From Kordia antarctica (GTDB lineage: Bacteria; Bacteroidota; Bacteroidia; Flavobacteriales; Flavobacteriaceae): 64,000 nt of DNA. The position numbers and the translations under genes were made by a program. Numbering within the stretch: position 1 is the first letter of the stretch; every line of letters starts with the position of its first letter. The stretch covers positions 2,075,501 through 2,139,500 of the forward strand of contig NZ_CP019288.1 in the NCBI RefSeq assembly GCF_009901525.1, given 5' to 3'. This document shows positions 54,595 to 64,000 of this stretch, in pieces. The notes beneath the pieces are model-generated. The model did no database searches, was not told the DNA's origin, and saw only the letters and a program-made list of their open reading frames with translations.

Positions 54595-57500
54595 GTGAAT
54601 CACATAAACAAATTTGAAATTACTCAATCACTAAAAAAATTCAATGATATTGTCCAACTGTATTTAGCTGAAGACAAACTTGGAAAAATAGTTGAAATAC
54701 TTCTCATAAAGACTCCTCAAAATCAAAAAAAATATGTTGATCGTGTTTTAAGGTACGAGATTGATCCTATTTGTAATGAAATAAACCCATTAGTGCAAAG
54801 AATCATTCAGTATGGTTACGATGAAGAAAATGAAGTACATTTTATTGCCTACGAATATAATACTAATGAAGAAAAAGATGAGTTCACAGTAAATGATTTA
54901 ATTAAGGTGCTAAAAACATTAAATCATCTAAAAAATCAAAACAGATATGGTTTCTATATTTCTCCATTAACTATTGCAATATATGATGACCAACCTGAGA
55001 TTAAGTTTTTAGGTCTGTTAAAAGTCTTCGCTCTATTTGATGCGATAGACACTGATTGTCTTGCTCCAGAATTCAAAAAGAATTATGTTCAATCATTTCA
55101 ATCAGATATGTATGCTGTTTTTAATCGTTTTAAAGATATACTGAATCATAGCGACAATAACACTCTACATGAAATTTTTGAAAAAGCATTGGCTTTGAAT
55201 AAAATTGATCGGTATAATAGTTATAAAGATGTCATAGATGTACTGGGAAAATACCAAAAAACAACCATTCAAAGTGTCAGTTATAGTAAAACAGTTACAG
55301 TGAGTGTAAAATCCGAGCTAATGACAAACTTTCAAACTGTCATGGATGAAATGAATGAGGAATCTTTTTTGTTGGTCTCTGAAGAAAAATCAAAAGAACA
55401 CAATAATGTTCAAGGTCAATTTTCAACTGAAAACTATAGTGGGAATTTTTTTGCAAATTCTGATAATTCAATTTTTATTTTAGCAGATAGAATTAAAAAC
55501 TATACTAATAAGTACGTAAACAACAATGGTTTTGTATCGGAATATAAGTTTGGCTATGAATCATTTAATAGTTTTAATATATCCCAATACTTTGAGAATA
55601 AATGGAAAGAAGCAAATGATCTCGGTAAACTACACAAAAAAGAAACAGCGTTAATTACTAAATGGAAAACGCTTCCACAAAAAGAACAAGAATTTATTGA
55701 GGAAAAAGCATTTAAAGCTATATATACTAGTTGTAGCGCAACCAAAAAAAAGTCTAATAATCTTATTTTCCAACTTTCAAAAAAATTTAGGGATTGGTAT
55801 TTTATTCGGGAGCTTAGAAAAAATAATATAAAGCTAGCTATAGATGATAAAGTAGTAGGAATAATTCATAAGTACAATCAAAAAGACTATCAACTTATTA
55901 TACAAGACGCTGAAATAACTATTGATGATATTCCAAAATCAGGGAAACTGATAGAAGATGTTACTATAGAAATAAGTCAGTTTAAAAAGCAGGTATATGC
56001 TTGCACCAATTTTTCAAAAAGAGAGGTAGTCAATCCAGAATTATGTACAAAACTGATTAAACCAGAGCATCTGATTATAGAAACTCCTCCAAATTTAGAT
56101 TATGTTGCTTTTGAAAATACAATAATTAATGAGCGCTTAAAAAATGATGAATCGCAACTAGAGTCTGTTTTGGAAGCACTACACAGAAAACCATTATACT
56201 TAATTCAAGGTCCGCCAGGAACAGGAAAGACAACAGTTATAGTTGAATTAGTAGAACAAATGGTTCTAGAAAATAAAAATGTAAAAATTCTAATTACGTC
56301 TCAGTCAAATTTAGCAGTAGATAATGTTTTGGAGCGCTTACCAGATACTATTTTATTTATGCGATTGGCTTCTGATGAAGATAGAATTACAGCATCTATT
56401 AAAATGCATTCTTTTACAAATAAACTTTCAGATTGGGTAGAAAAAACAAAAAAAGCTTCAAAAGATTATCTAGATTCAAAACTAAGAAATAGTAAAACGG
56501 ACAATGAAATTTTAAAATTTAAAACTGCACTTAAAAATTCTGGAAATGACAAAAAATTCACAGATTTCCAGAATTATCTCTATTATCAAAATAATTATAT
56601 CAAAAGAAAATTTGAAAAAGTAAAAAGCCTAGCAGAAGTCGATCTGATTTTTGATAAGCATCTTGATCTAAAAGTTTCAAAATTGAGAGCTATTCAACGA
56701 GATTGGTTTAGCTTTTTAAGTAATGCAGACACAGACAAAGGAAAGCAAAAAGTTTCCATGTTACATACTGGAACTACTGAAATAGATTTAAAAACTGCTT
56801 TGCTTCAATCTACAAATGTCATTGGAGCTACTTGTATTCACATTGCTAGTGGACAATATCAAAATATAGATTTTAAGTTTGATTATGTCATTATGGATGA
56901 AAGCAGTAAAGCAACACCCGCAGAAAGCTTGGTTCCGATCAACATGGCAAAAAATGTGATTATGATAGGAGATCACAAACAGTTACCTCCTGTAGTCACA
57001 AGAGAAAAAGCTGTGAAAGAAAAAATTAAAGAAGAATTAGAAGATAATGGTTTAGACATTCAGAAAGAGTTTGGAGAAAGTTTGTTTGAAAAACTAATTA
57101 CTACATTTGAAAACAATGATAAGTTATCTCATTATTATAAAATGCTAAGCACTCAATATAGAATGCCTAGACAGTTAGGGAACTTGATTTCAACATATTT
57201 TTACAAAGAAAACCCATTAAGAAATCCTTCTAAAGAAATAATTTCTGATTATGATATTAAAAAATCTCATGGGTTACAATTCAAGAAACCATTGACAAAA
57301 ATAATGGATCTTATTACCAAAAAAATCATCGAAGTTCCAACATCTGTTGTTATGATAAGTACTTCAGATAGCGATAATCCTTATGACAATGGTGACAAGA
57401 AAAAAAGAGCCAATGAATGTAATCGAAGTGTTATTAATGAGATTTTAGTTGAATTAAATAAACAGTATCAAGGAAATGCTGAAAAGGAATATCCTTTTAC

Positions 57501-57915
57501 TATTGGGATTATAGCTGGTTACAGAGGTCAAGTAGAGTTACTGAAAAGTACAATAAAGACAGACCGCTATAAAAATTTTAAAATACTACATAAAGATAAA
57601 AATGATACTTCATTAATTGATATTAATACAGTAGATAAATTTCAAGGTGCGGAACGTGACATTATTATATATGATATTGTAAAAAGTAGTGAAGCAGTTT
57701 CGAGCATTGGTTTTTTAGATGATTATAGAAGAATTAACGTAGCGTTTTCAAGAGCTAAAAAATTATTAATCATTGTAGGAGATCATGAATATATTTTAAA
57801 AAGAGCGCACTTACATGAAAAAAGTGAATTTAAAGATTTTAAGCTAAAAGAAATTGTACGACAACTTGAAGAACAAGGTGTAATTGTCCACAATTTTAAA
57901 AATATCTTACAATGA
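54595..57915 (+). CDS. Pseudokinase-SF1 helicase fusion (Mokosh MkoA-like)
   Basis: An 1106-residue protein from a GTG start. The N-terminal 220 residues resemble a protein kinase fold (VLRYE..IQYGYDEENEVHFIAYEY; LAPEFKKNYVQSFQSDMYAVF), but the catalytic HRD is not visible (YGFYISPLTIAI in its place), so it is probably a pseudokinase. The C-terminal half is an SF1 DNA2/COG1112 helicase: GPPGTGKT (539-546), DYVIMDESSKA (around 763), IGDHKQLPPVV (around 790), DKFQGAERDIIIYD (around 1013) and RRINVAFSRAKK (around 1045). Kinase-helicase fusions are found in Mokosh defence. The next gene overlaps by four bases (ATGA). Confidence 0.85.
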   Translation: MNHINKFEITQSLKKFNDIVQLYLAEDKLGKIVEILLIKTPQNQKKYVDRVLRYEIDPICNEINPLVQRIIQYGYDEENEVHFIAYEYNTNEEKDEFTVNDLIKVLKTLNHLKNQNRYGFYISPLTIAIYDDQPEIKFLGLLKVFALFDAIDTDCLAPEFKKNYVQSFQSDMYAVFNRFKDILNHSDNNTLHEIFEKALALNKIDRYNSYKDVIDVLGKYQKTTIQSVSYSKTVTVSVKSELMTNFQTVMDEMNEESFLLVSEEKSKEHNNVQGQFSTENYSGNFFANSDNSIFILADRIKNYTNKYVNNNGFVSEYKFGYESFNSFNISQYFENKWKEANDLGKLHKKETALITKWKTLPQKEQEFIEEKAFKAIYTSCSATKKKSNNLIFQLSKKFRDWYFIRELRKNNIKLAIDDKVVGIIHKYNQKDYQLIIQDAEITIDDIPKSGKLIEDVTIEISQFKKQVYACTNFSKREVVNPELCTKLIKPEHLIIETPPNLDYVAFENTIINERLKNDESQLESVLEALHRKPLYLIQGPPGTGKTTVIVELVEQMVLENKNVKILITSQSNLAVDNVLERLPDTILFMRLASDEDRITASIKMHSFTNKLSDWVEKTKKASKDYLDSKLRNSKTDNEILKFKTALKNSGNDKKFTDFQNYLYYQNNYIKRKFEKVKSLAEVDLIFDKHLDLKVSKLRAIQRDWFSFLSNADTDKGKQKVSMLHTGTTEIDLKTALLQSTNVIGATCIHIASGQYQNIDFKFDYVIMDESSKATPAESLVPINMAKNVIMIGDHKQLPPVVTREKAVKEKIKEELEDNGLDIQKEFGESLFEKLITTFENNDKLSHYYKMLSTQYRMPRQLGNLISTYFYKENPLRNPSKEIISDYDIKKSHGLQFKKPLTKIMDLITKKIIEVPTSVVMISTSDSDNPYDNGDKKKRANECNRSVINEILVELNKQYQGNAEKEYPFTIGIIAGYRGQVELLKSTIKTDRYKNFKILHKDKNDTSLIDINTVDKFQGAERDIIIYDIVKSSEAVSSIGFLDDYRRINVAFSRAKKLLIIVGDHEYILKRAHLHEKSEFKDFKLKEIVRQLEEQGVIVHNFKNILQ

Positions 57916-58730
57916 AAACAGATTTTCTAATCAAATACGAAAAGCAATATGACATGTTCAAAGATCATCGTGAAAATTTTGAGCTTGTCAATATTTTTGA
58001 AATGTATATTCCGTTTTGGAAATGTATGCAAAAAGTTGTTGCTGAAAAGAGCGTTGCTATTGATCGATTTAGTAAAGTCATTTTAGAAACTGTAATTATT
58101 GGAATCAATAGTCATGAAGAAATCTGTGCTTTTTTGGGGATTGTTGAAGATGCCTTTGTTACGGTTCAATTTCATTATTTAGTTAAAAATGGATTAATAA
58201 AAGAAGTATATACTGACGATATTAAGTTGCTATATGAAATTACTCCTAAAGGTTATAGTTTCCTCGAAAAAAAGCATACTGTAAAACAACTAGAAATAGT
58301 TGAATTCCATTTTTTATACAATGATTTATTACAAACATTTTTCGATGATAAAATCACGATTGATTCTATAGATAATAAACAACAAAAGCCAATTCATTAC
58401 AAGCTCTTGGCAAATCGTCATTTGAAAGAAGGTGTGAAGGTTCAGTACAAACATAGACCAAAAAAACTTCCTTCGTTAGAATTTGCCACATACTTCAATC
58501 GTAAAATGAACGGTTATCAATTCTATGATCTTGATGATTCCAATGTAAGAACGTACGAACGCAGTATTTCCTTTTTAGCATTTGAATATATTTCTAAGGA
58601 TAATTCTAAACATTATGATATACGTAGACATAAAAAATCAATACAAAAATTTAAGTTATATACACTTGAAGAAGAGTTATCATTAGCTGTAACTGATTAT
58701 TTCAACAAATATCAAACTGACCGATCATAA
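57912..58730 (+). CDS. Winged-helix-like partner of the helicase
   Basis: A 272-residue protein of unknown function. Residues 48-125 look like a winged helix (SKVILETVIIGINSHEEICAFLGIVEDAFVTVQFHYLVKNGLIKE is the region, followed by LYEITPKGYSFLEKK). The C-terminal half is basic and beta-rich (KVQYKHRPKKLPSLEF). I looked for the PLD nuclease motif HxKx4D that the partner in type I Mokosh should carry and did not find it. The ATG overlaps the helicase stop, so it is clearly a partner gene. Confidence 0.65.
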   Translation: MKTDFLIKYEKQYDMFKDHRENFELVNIFEMYIPFWKCMQKVVAEKSVAIDRFSKVILETVIIGINSHEEICAFLGIVEDAFVTVQFHYLVKNGLIKEVYTDDIKLLYEITPKGYSFLEKKHTVKQLEIVEFHFLYNDLLQTFFDDKITIDSIDNKQQKPIHYKLLANRHLKEGVKVQYKHRPKKLPSLEFATYFNRKMNGYQFYDLDDSNVRTYERSISFLAFEYISKDNSKHYDIRRHKKSIQKFKLYTLEEELSLAVTDYFNKYQTDRS

Positions 58731-58882
58731 AGTTCATAATTTTTATTAAAACGGGCTTTAAAGTGAAAATTTAACACAAAGTAAACATCCTTCTTGATTG
58801 TAAGAAATTATTTTAAATTGCGTAATTAAAATTTATACTTTCTTACATCATATCGACTAAATATTTAAAATGCATTTATCAA

Positions 58883-60958
58883 ATGAGAATTAGAAGAATA
58901 AAAATTAAAAACTTTCGACTATTAAAAAATTTCACGATTGATTTAGAAGATCAACTTTCCTTAATAATAGGAAAAAATAATACAGGTAAAACATCACTAT
59001 TGTCAATAATAGAGAAATTTCTAACTGAAAAGAGTACTTTTTCTATAAATGATTTTAACCTTGATGAACAAGAAAAACTGAAAGCATTAGAAACTAAGAA
59101 TTCTATAGTTATTCCTGATGACTTTGAATTTTGTATTCAACTTCTTTTTGAGATAGAATATAATGATTCAGATAACCTACGAAATGTATCTTCACTAATA
59201 TTAAATCTTGAATCTGATAATATTGTAGTATTAGGTTTTGAATATTTTTTAAACCAATTACAGTTTACATATCTGAAAACAGATTTTGAAACATTTAAAA
59301 AAGAAAATAAAACAAAGAATATTATTGATTTTTTACGCTTATCATCAAGTTCTAAATATTTCAAGACAGAGATAAAAACTTATGAATACATTGATGATGA
59401 TAATTTAGGAAAACAGGAATTAATTACGGATAAAAAACTGATTTCTAAAATAATTAATATCCAAAGTATTAAAGCTAAGAGAGAAGTTAATAACTCTGAT
59501 TCTAATAGACCAAATAAAACCCTTTCCAGATTATCATCAGATTATTATGAAAGCCTTGAGAATACTTTAGAAGAAGAGATTACTATCAAAGAATTAAATA
59601 AAAAATTGGAGGATACCGATAAAGAACTTGATAAAGTGTATCCTAAAGTTTTTAAAGAAGTAATAGAAAAAATAGGGCTTTTTGGAGGAAAGAATAAAGG
59701 AGAATCATTAATTAAAGTAGTTTCCTCCCTCCAAGGTAAAAATATTTTAAAGGAAAACACCTCGGTTGTTTATGAGTTTGCTAAAACATTATTACCTGAA
59801 GATTATAATGGTTTGGGATATTTAAACCTATTCTCAATCATCTTTGATCTGGAAATAAGATTCAGAGAAATTAGAAAAGAACGAGAGTTAAAAGAAGATC
59901 AAATACCTGCTGATATAAACATACTCTTTATTGAAGAACCAGAAGCTCATACACATCCACAAATGCAACATGTATTCATAAAAAATATTAATAAAATTTT
60001 AGAAAAAGAGCAGAATGGACTTAATATTAAAGGCAAAAGAGATTCAAAAAAAACTAAATTCAACTTACAAAGTATAATAACTACGCATTCCTCACATATA
60101 GTCGCTGAAAGTGATTTTGATAATGTTAAATATTTTTATAAAAATCAAAAAGAAAATAAGGTTAGTTCTCGAAATCTAAAAGATTTAAAAGAGACATATG
60201 AAAATAAAACAAATCAATATCAGTTTCTAAAGCAATACCTAACTCTAAACAGAGCTGAGTTATTTTTTGCTGATAAAGCCATTTTAATTGAAGGCGATAC
60301 AGAAAGAATTTTACTTTCAGCTATGATGGATAAAATAGATACTGAAAATGATTTTGAAATTCCGTTGCTTTCACAAAATATTTCAACTGTTGAAGTTGGT
60401 GCTTACGCCCATATATTTGAAAAATTTATTGATTTTATAGGTATTAAGTCACTCTTAATTACTGATATTGATACATATAAACTAGTTAATACTCCAGAGA
60501 AGAATAAAAAAGGGGAAAATAAAACAGTAGAAAAGTCATGTTCTCCTGACGACATAGCTGTTAAAGGAATAAAAAATTCTTCATTAAAACATTTTATAAA
60601 AAAAGACTTTAGAGAATTAATCAAATCTTCTCAAAATATTTTGATTAAAGAAAATAATTTATGTGTAGCGTTTCAGCATAAAGAAAATGGTTTTCATGCG
60701 AGAAGTTTTGAAGATGCATTTATTCATATCAATGAAACCTTCATTAAGACGAATAAGGATAATTTTAATGGATTAAAAAACAAAGGTCATTTTGACCTAG
60801 AAGGAGATAAAAAAAAGGATGCATACGAACTTGCTAGTAATTGTATAAAAAAGAAAACCCATTTTGCATTAGATGTTATCTACCACAGTGACGAGCATTA
60901 TAGTAATTGGGAAATTCCATCATATATTAAAGAAGGATTACTATGGCTTCAGAAGTAG
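58883..60958 (+). CDS. gajA: OLD-family ATPase/TOPRIM nuclease (Gabija GajA-like)
   Basis: A 691-residue protein. N-terminal ABC-type ATPase: MRIRRIKIKNFRLLKNF, Walker A GKNNTGKTS (residues 30-38), and LFIEEPEAHTHPQMQ as Walker B. C-terminal TOPRIM: AILIEGDTERILL (Glu) and LLITDIDTYK (Asp-x-Asp). This is the class 2 OLD layout, and with the UvrD-like gene that overlaps by 16 bases it matches the Gabija pair, in which GajA nicks DNA when nucleotides are depleted. It is longer than the typical GajA, with an insert between Walker A and B. Confidence 0.82.
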   Translation: MRIRRIKIKNFRLLKNFTIDLEDQLSLIIGKNNTGKTSLLSIIEKFLTEKSTFSINDFNLDEQEKLKALETKNSIVIPDDFEFCIQLLFEIEYNDSDNLRNVSSLILNLESDNIVVLGFEYFLNQLQFTYLKTDFETFKKENKTKNIIDFLRLSSSSKYFKTEIKTYEYIDDDNLGKQELITDKKLISKIINIQSIKAKREVNNSDSNRPNKTLSRLSSDYYESLENTLEEEITIKELNKKLEDTDKELDKVYPKVFKEVIEKIGLFGGKNKGESLIKVVSSLQGKNILKENTSVVYEFAKTLLPEDYNGLGYLNLFSIIFDLEIRFREIRKERELKEDQIPADINILFIEEPEAHTHPQMQHVFIKNINKILEKEQNGLNIKGKRDSKKTKFNLQSIITTHSSHIVAESDFDNVKYFYKNQKENKVSSRNLKDLKETYENKTNQYQFLKQYLTLNRAELFFADKAILIEGDTERILLSAMMDKIDTENDFEIPLLSQNISTVEVGAYAHIFEKFIDFIGIKSLLITDIDTYKLVNTPEKNKKGENKTVEKSCSPDDIAVKGIKNSSLKHFIKKDFRELIKSSQNILIKENNLCVAFQHKENGFHARSFEDAFIHINETFIKTNKDNFNGLKNKGHFDLEGDKKKDAYELASNCIKKKTHFALDVIYHSDEHYSNWEIPSYIKEGLLWLQK

Positions 60959-62958
60959 ATCAAATTATTAAAACAATGCAGTCAGGTAACCATTTTCTAT
61001 TAAGTGGTGGGGCAGGAAGTGGAAAAACACATACTTTAATTGATTTAATTCAAAGGATTAATGAAGAAGAACCTAAATCAAAAATTGCATGTATTACTTA
61101 CACTAATGTTGCTGCGGATGAAATTACCGATAGAGTAAAATCTTCATCTTTAAAAGCTTCTACAATTCATGATTTTTTATGGGATAATATAAAAGGATTT
61201 CAAGCTAATCTTAAAGATGCTATTATTGAACTAAATGATGATGTATCTACAGAAGATTTATCAAATGATATAGAGATTCAATATCGAGAATATAAGAGTT
61301 TAAAAAAAGGAGTCATTTCGCATAATGAAGTTATTCAAATTGCGAAGTATCTTTTTGAAGAACATCCTCTTTTGTGTAAAATATTAGGTGATAAGTTAGA
61401 TTATATTTTTGTAGATGAGTATCAAGATACATCTACAGAGGTTATAGAAATTCTATTTAAAAATCTTAATCTAAAAAGCATTGATTTGAGAATTGGACTT
61501 TTTGGAGATAGCATGCAATCAATTTATGATAAAGGAATAGGTAAGCTAAACATTAATCAGTTAATAAATAATGATTTTCAACGAAAACTAACAAAAGTTG
61601 AAAAAATATTAAATAGAAGAAATCCTCAATCGATTATTGATTTAGCTAATGAATTGAGAGACGATGATTTGAAACAAGATCCTTCAAAAAATACTGATGC
61701 TCCAAATATTAATAAAGATGGAACTATTAAAAAAGGAAATATTACCTTTTTATATTCTTCTTTAGGAGATAAAGCACTAAAAGATATAACTACAAGTAAG
61801 TATTGTTCTGATTGGAATTTTCTAGATTTTGATAAGAAAGGAAAACCTTTATCAAAGGTCTTATTTATTAGAAATCGTACTATAGCTAAACATGCAGAAT
61901 TCAACACCTTATTCGAGATTTACACAAAAGATAAGATTGTTGGAAAAGGAGGATATATTAAACGTATTAAAGATTATTTGAAAACAGTAGATATTGAGTA
62001 TGATACAGATTCATTTTCACTTTTAGAGCTTTTAAATAAATTAATCAAAGAATTCGATCAAGGGTTAGACTTCAAAAAAGCTATTGATTTAATTAAAAAG
62101 GAAGAACCAAATTTCGATACAATTCAAAAAGCTATCAATTCTGTAAAAAGAATGCACCCAGGAATTGAAAAAATTCTACCCACAGGTGCAATGTATACTC
62201 ACATTATTGATAATAGCGATTTATTTGATATGGCTTTATCTATGCCATTCAAAGATTTAACAAAAATATATCTAGATAAGGAAAAACTTATTGGAAATAA
62301 AAAGAGTAAAAATTCTGAATCAAATACAAGAAATGATGAAAAAGATGCACTAATTAAATATTTATTTAAAGTTCAAGAAATCATATCACTTTATCAGGAT
62401 AAAAACATAAATACCTTGCTAAAAAAAGTAGATTTTAAAATTCGCGTAGGGAAAGACAAAACAGTTTTAAAAAGCAAAATGGATGAATTATGTTCGCTCA
62501 CTACTTTGAAGATTAAATATGTTTTAGAATATGCAGAAAGCTCTGGTATTTTAGAATTTGATTCAAAAGTTTCTGATTTCATTACTAGTAATGATTATCT
62601 ACTTGAAAGAGTAAATAGAGTTGATTATTTAGAACTTATAAACCTTTACAATTATACTGAGGGTTTAAGTTCATATTCAACTCAACATGGAGTAAAAGGA
62701 GAAGAATTTGATAATGTTTTAGTTGTTATAAATAATGATAAAATCCATCAACTTTCTATTTGTTATGAATATCTATTTGAAGGAAAATCTGACGATGAAA
62801 AATATTTTAATAGAACATTAAATCTTTTTTATGTTGCTTGCACACGTCCTAAAGAAGATTTGATTGTATTTTATGAAGGAGAATGTTCTCAAAAAACTAT
62901 CTTGAAAGCAAATGAATGGTTTGAAAATGTAATTGACTTGAATCAAATTAATCAATGA
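60943..62958 (+). CDS. gajB: UvrD-like helicase (Gabija GajB-like)
   Basis: A 671-residue SF1A helicase. Motif I GGAGSGKTHT (18-27), YTNVAADEI (Ia), DYIFVDEYQDTS (Walker B), FGDSMQSIYD (III), then TQHGVKGEEFDNVLVV (V) and YVACTRPKEDLIV (VI). All key residues look intact. Its start lies within the end of the nuclease gene, so the two are coupled. GajB senses DNA ends and stimulates GajA. It is longer than the typical GajB, with an inserted region around residues 320-500. Confidence 0.82.
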   Translation: MASEVDQIIKTMQSGNHFLLSGGAGSGKTHTLIDLIQRINEEEPKSKIACITYTNVAADEITDRVKSSSLKASTIHDFLWDNIKGFQANLKDAIIELNDDVSTEDLSNDIEIQYREYKSLKKGVISHNEVIQIAKYLFEEHPLLCKILGDKLDYIFVDEYQDTSTEVIEILFKNLNLKSIDLRIGLFGDSMQSIYDKGIGKLNINQLINNDFQRKLTKVEKILNRRNPQSIIDLANELRDDDLKQDPSKNTDAPNINKDGTIKKGNITFLYSSLGDKALKDITTSKYCSDWNFLDFDKKGKPLSKVLFIRNRTIAKHAEFNTLFEIYTKDKIVGKGGYIKRIKDYLKTVDIEYDTDSFSLLELLNKLIKEFDQGLDFKKAIDLIKKEEPNFDTIQKAINSVKRMHPGIEKILPTGAMYTHIIDNSDLFDMALSMPFKDLTKIYLDKEKLIGNKKSKNSESNTRNDEKDALIKYLFKVQEIISLYQDKNINTLLKKVDFKIRVGKDKTVLKSKMDELCSLTTLKIKYVLEYAESSGILEFDSKVSDFITSNDYLLERVNRVDYLELINLYNYTEGLSSYSTQHGVKGEEFDNVLVVINNDKIHQLSICYEYLFEGKSDDEKYFNRTLNLFYVACTRPKEDLIVFYEGECSQKTILKANEWFENVIDLNQINQ

Positions 62959-62997
62959 TTCAATAAATCATTAGTTAGAATATAGAGTTAGTGACAA

Positions 62998-64000
62998 CTA
63001 TAAATTATTGAAAAAGTTAATAACATACCCGTGAGGAATTTTTTCCTGCTCAAGTCTTAAATTTTCAGCCTTTAGCCTATTATATAAAAGCCCCTCTTCT
63101 TTAGTTAGATTCAATTCGTTTTTCACTAAAGAAATTGTTCCTAAATCATTTTCATAAAATTTAGTAAAAGTATTAGTATCCATTAAAACACTTTGAACTT
63201 GTGGATAGTAACTTCGGACTTGTGAAAGTATTTCAAAACCTTGTGCGTCAATATCTCCCCAATAAAGAATTTCTTTATCGTTGAACCATTCTATATTTTT
63301 GAGGTTGGAAACCGAATATCCTTTTCCAAAAATAACAATTGTATTTTCTGTATTAGGTAACGTAAGTATGTTATATAAATTAACTTTATTTTCTACAATG
63401 ATGATTCTCTTGATTTTAAGTTTTAAGCTTCTAAACTGAGAAACAGGTATAGAAAGATCACTAATTCCTGAAAAGACTTTTTCCGATATTTTAGAATCTA
63501 ATACTCTAAATCTTATTAAAGGTTCTGAAAATTTCAAATTAAATCGTTCCTCAAACTTTGAAGCATCAAAATTCACATAATCTTCTATAAGTATATCTAG
63601 TAAATCCTTGATAATTCCTTTATGGCGCTCAATAAATTTTGTATGTACTTGAATCGGCAATTCTCTTACATACAAATTTGGTATAGGATTCTTTTTGAAG
63701 TATCGACAAACTTTAAGTATGGCATCCCAGTTTTCTTTATTGGAAATTATTTTTTTTGGATATTTTAGCATCCATGTTTTTAGTTCAGAAAATTCAGTAA
63801 ATGTCTCTTTTTTTATCTCTCTAAATAAAGCTACTTCTTTGGTCTTATTTAAAAATTTGAGATAATCAATTTCAGATTCAAATGAAAATTTACTCGGAAA
63901 ACTCTGAGTTCCTAAAATTTTTGACTTTCTTGTTTCATAAGCTATTGTAAAACCATATCCTTTTTGTTCTTTTGAATTTGATAGAAGTTCTCTAATTTCT
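62998..64000 (-). CDS. jetD: Wadjet protein JetD (C-terminal part)
   Basis: The frame is open from its stop at 62998 to the window edge, about 333 residues; the N-terminus is outside. DUF3322 comes first (YGFTIAYETRKSKILGTQ; VHTKFIERHKGIIKDLLDIL), then the DUF2220 TOPRIM-like nuclease: IIIVENKVNLYNIL and ILYWGDIDAQGFEIL with the Asp-x-Asp pair. JetD cleaves circular plasmid DNA that the SMC-like JetABC complex has extruded. JetD is usually the last gene of the operon, so jetA-C should lie upstream, beyond 64000. It converges on gajB with a 39-base gap. Confidence 0.85.
   Translation of the reverse strand, partial: EIRELLSNSKEQKGYGFTIAYETRKSKILGTQSFPSKFSFESEIDYLKFLNKTKEVALFREIKKETFTEFSELKTWMLKYPKKIISNKENWDAILKVCRYFKKNPIPNLYVRELPIQVHTKFIERHKGIIKDLLDILIEDYVNFDASKFEERFNLKFSEPLIRFRVLDSKISEKVFSGISDLSIPVSQFRSLKLKIKRIIIVENKVNLYNILTLPNTENTIVIFGKGYSVSNLKNIEWFNDKEILYWGDIDAQGFEILSQVRSYYPQVQSVLMDTNTFTKFYENDLGTISLVKNELNLTKEEGLLYNRLKAENLRLEQEKIPHGYVINFFNNL

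Noticed and set aside
58353-58440. Possible PLD nuclease motif in the helicase partner (HYKLLANRH)
   Set aside because: The required Asp after HxKx4 is missing and there is no second HxK copy, so a PLD assignment is not supported.
48161-64000. A prophage integrated at ssrA
   Set aside because: No capsid, tail, portal, terminase or lysis gene is seen; the contents are a recombinase, an IS and defence genes, which fit a defence island better.
1-64000. tRNA or rRNA genes
   Set aside because: Apart from the tRNA-like end of the tmRNA, no cloverleaf-type sequence or rRNA segment was recognised on either strand.

Overview
This is a chromosomal window from a Flavobacteriaceae-type member of the Bacteroidota. 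The evidence is low GC with long A/T-rich spacers, promoter-like TAnnTTTG -7 elements, a tmRNA with the flavobacterial tag GENNYALAA, an exosortase K/MSEP-CTERM pair, AraC regulators fused to TPR and membrane segments, and lipoproteins with Bacteroidota surface-protein architecture. Kordia or a close relative would fit, but the genus is a guess.

Positions 1-20000 are mostly envelope genes. An exported TPR protein (partial) is divergent from an FtsE-like ATPase and two family 2 glycosyltransferases. A surface-polysaccharide region follows: an FdtA-type ketoisomerase, two glycosyltransferases, two hexapeptide acyltransferases, a Wzx-like flippase, a DegT-family aminotransferase and a FemAB/GNAT-like protein. 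Together these look like synthesis and export of a glycan with a 3-amino-3,6-dideoxyhexose. trmL and a CIA30-family gene are embedded. A short AT-rich operon (GNAT-like protein, HigA-like regulator, small membrane protein) resembles a toxin-antitoxin module. A sulfatase-fold membrane protein, a methyltransferase, two small membrane proteins and typA complete this part. The spacers carry several families of dispersed palindromic repeats.

Positions 20000-48000 hold a double-glycine peptide precursor, a DUF4836 lipoprotein with a LolCDE/FtsX-like ABC transporter, and kdsA ending in ten copies of an 8-bp repeat. Next come two tandem copies of a two-gene cassette (membrane TPR-AraC regulator plus leader-peptide precursor). 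They are followed by a transglutaminase-like protein, a histidine kinase, a hydrolase, a UDG-like protein, and a CreD operon with its own winged-helix regulator and a matching palindromic operator at two promoters. Exosortase K with its single MSEP-CTERM substrate, two paralogous 1000-residue surface lipoproteins and an alanine/saccharopine dehydrogenase-like enzyme close the region.

From 48161 onward a tmRNA gene marks the edge of a genomic island. A large serine recombinase reads back into the 3' end of the tmRNA. Behind it lie a small gene, a 1.3-kb non-coding tract with about 200-bp degenerate direct repeats, and an IS66 element that interrupts those repeats. The cargo is anti-phage defence: a pseudokinase-SF1 helicase (Mokosh MkoA-like) overlapping a winged-helix partner that is not the usual PLD nuclease, a Gabija-like OLD nuclease/UvrD helicase pair, and the C-terminal part of Wadjet JetD, whose operon continues beyond the window. 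The best candidates for something undescribed are the helicase plus winged-helix pair, the duplicated regulator-peptide cassette and the repeat tract next to the recombinase.
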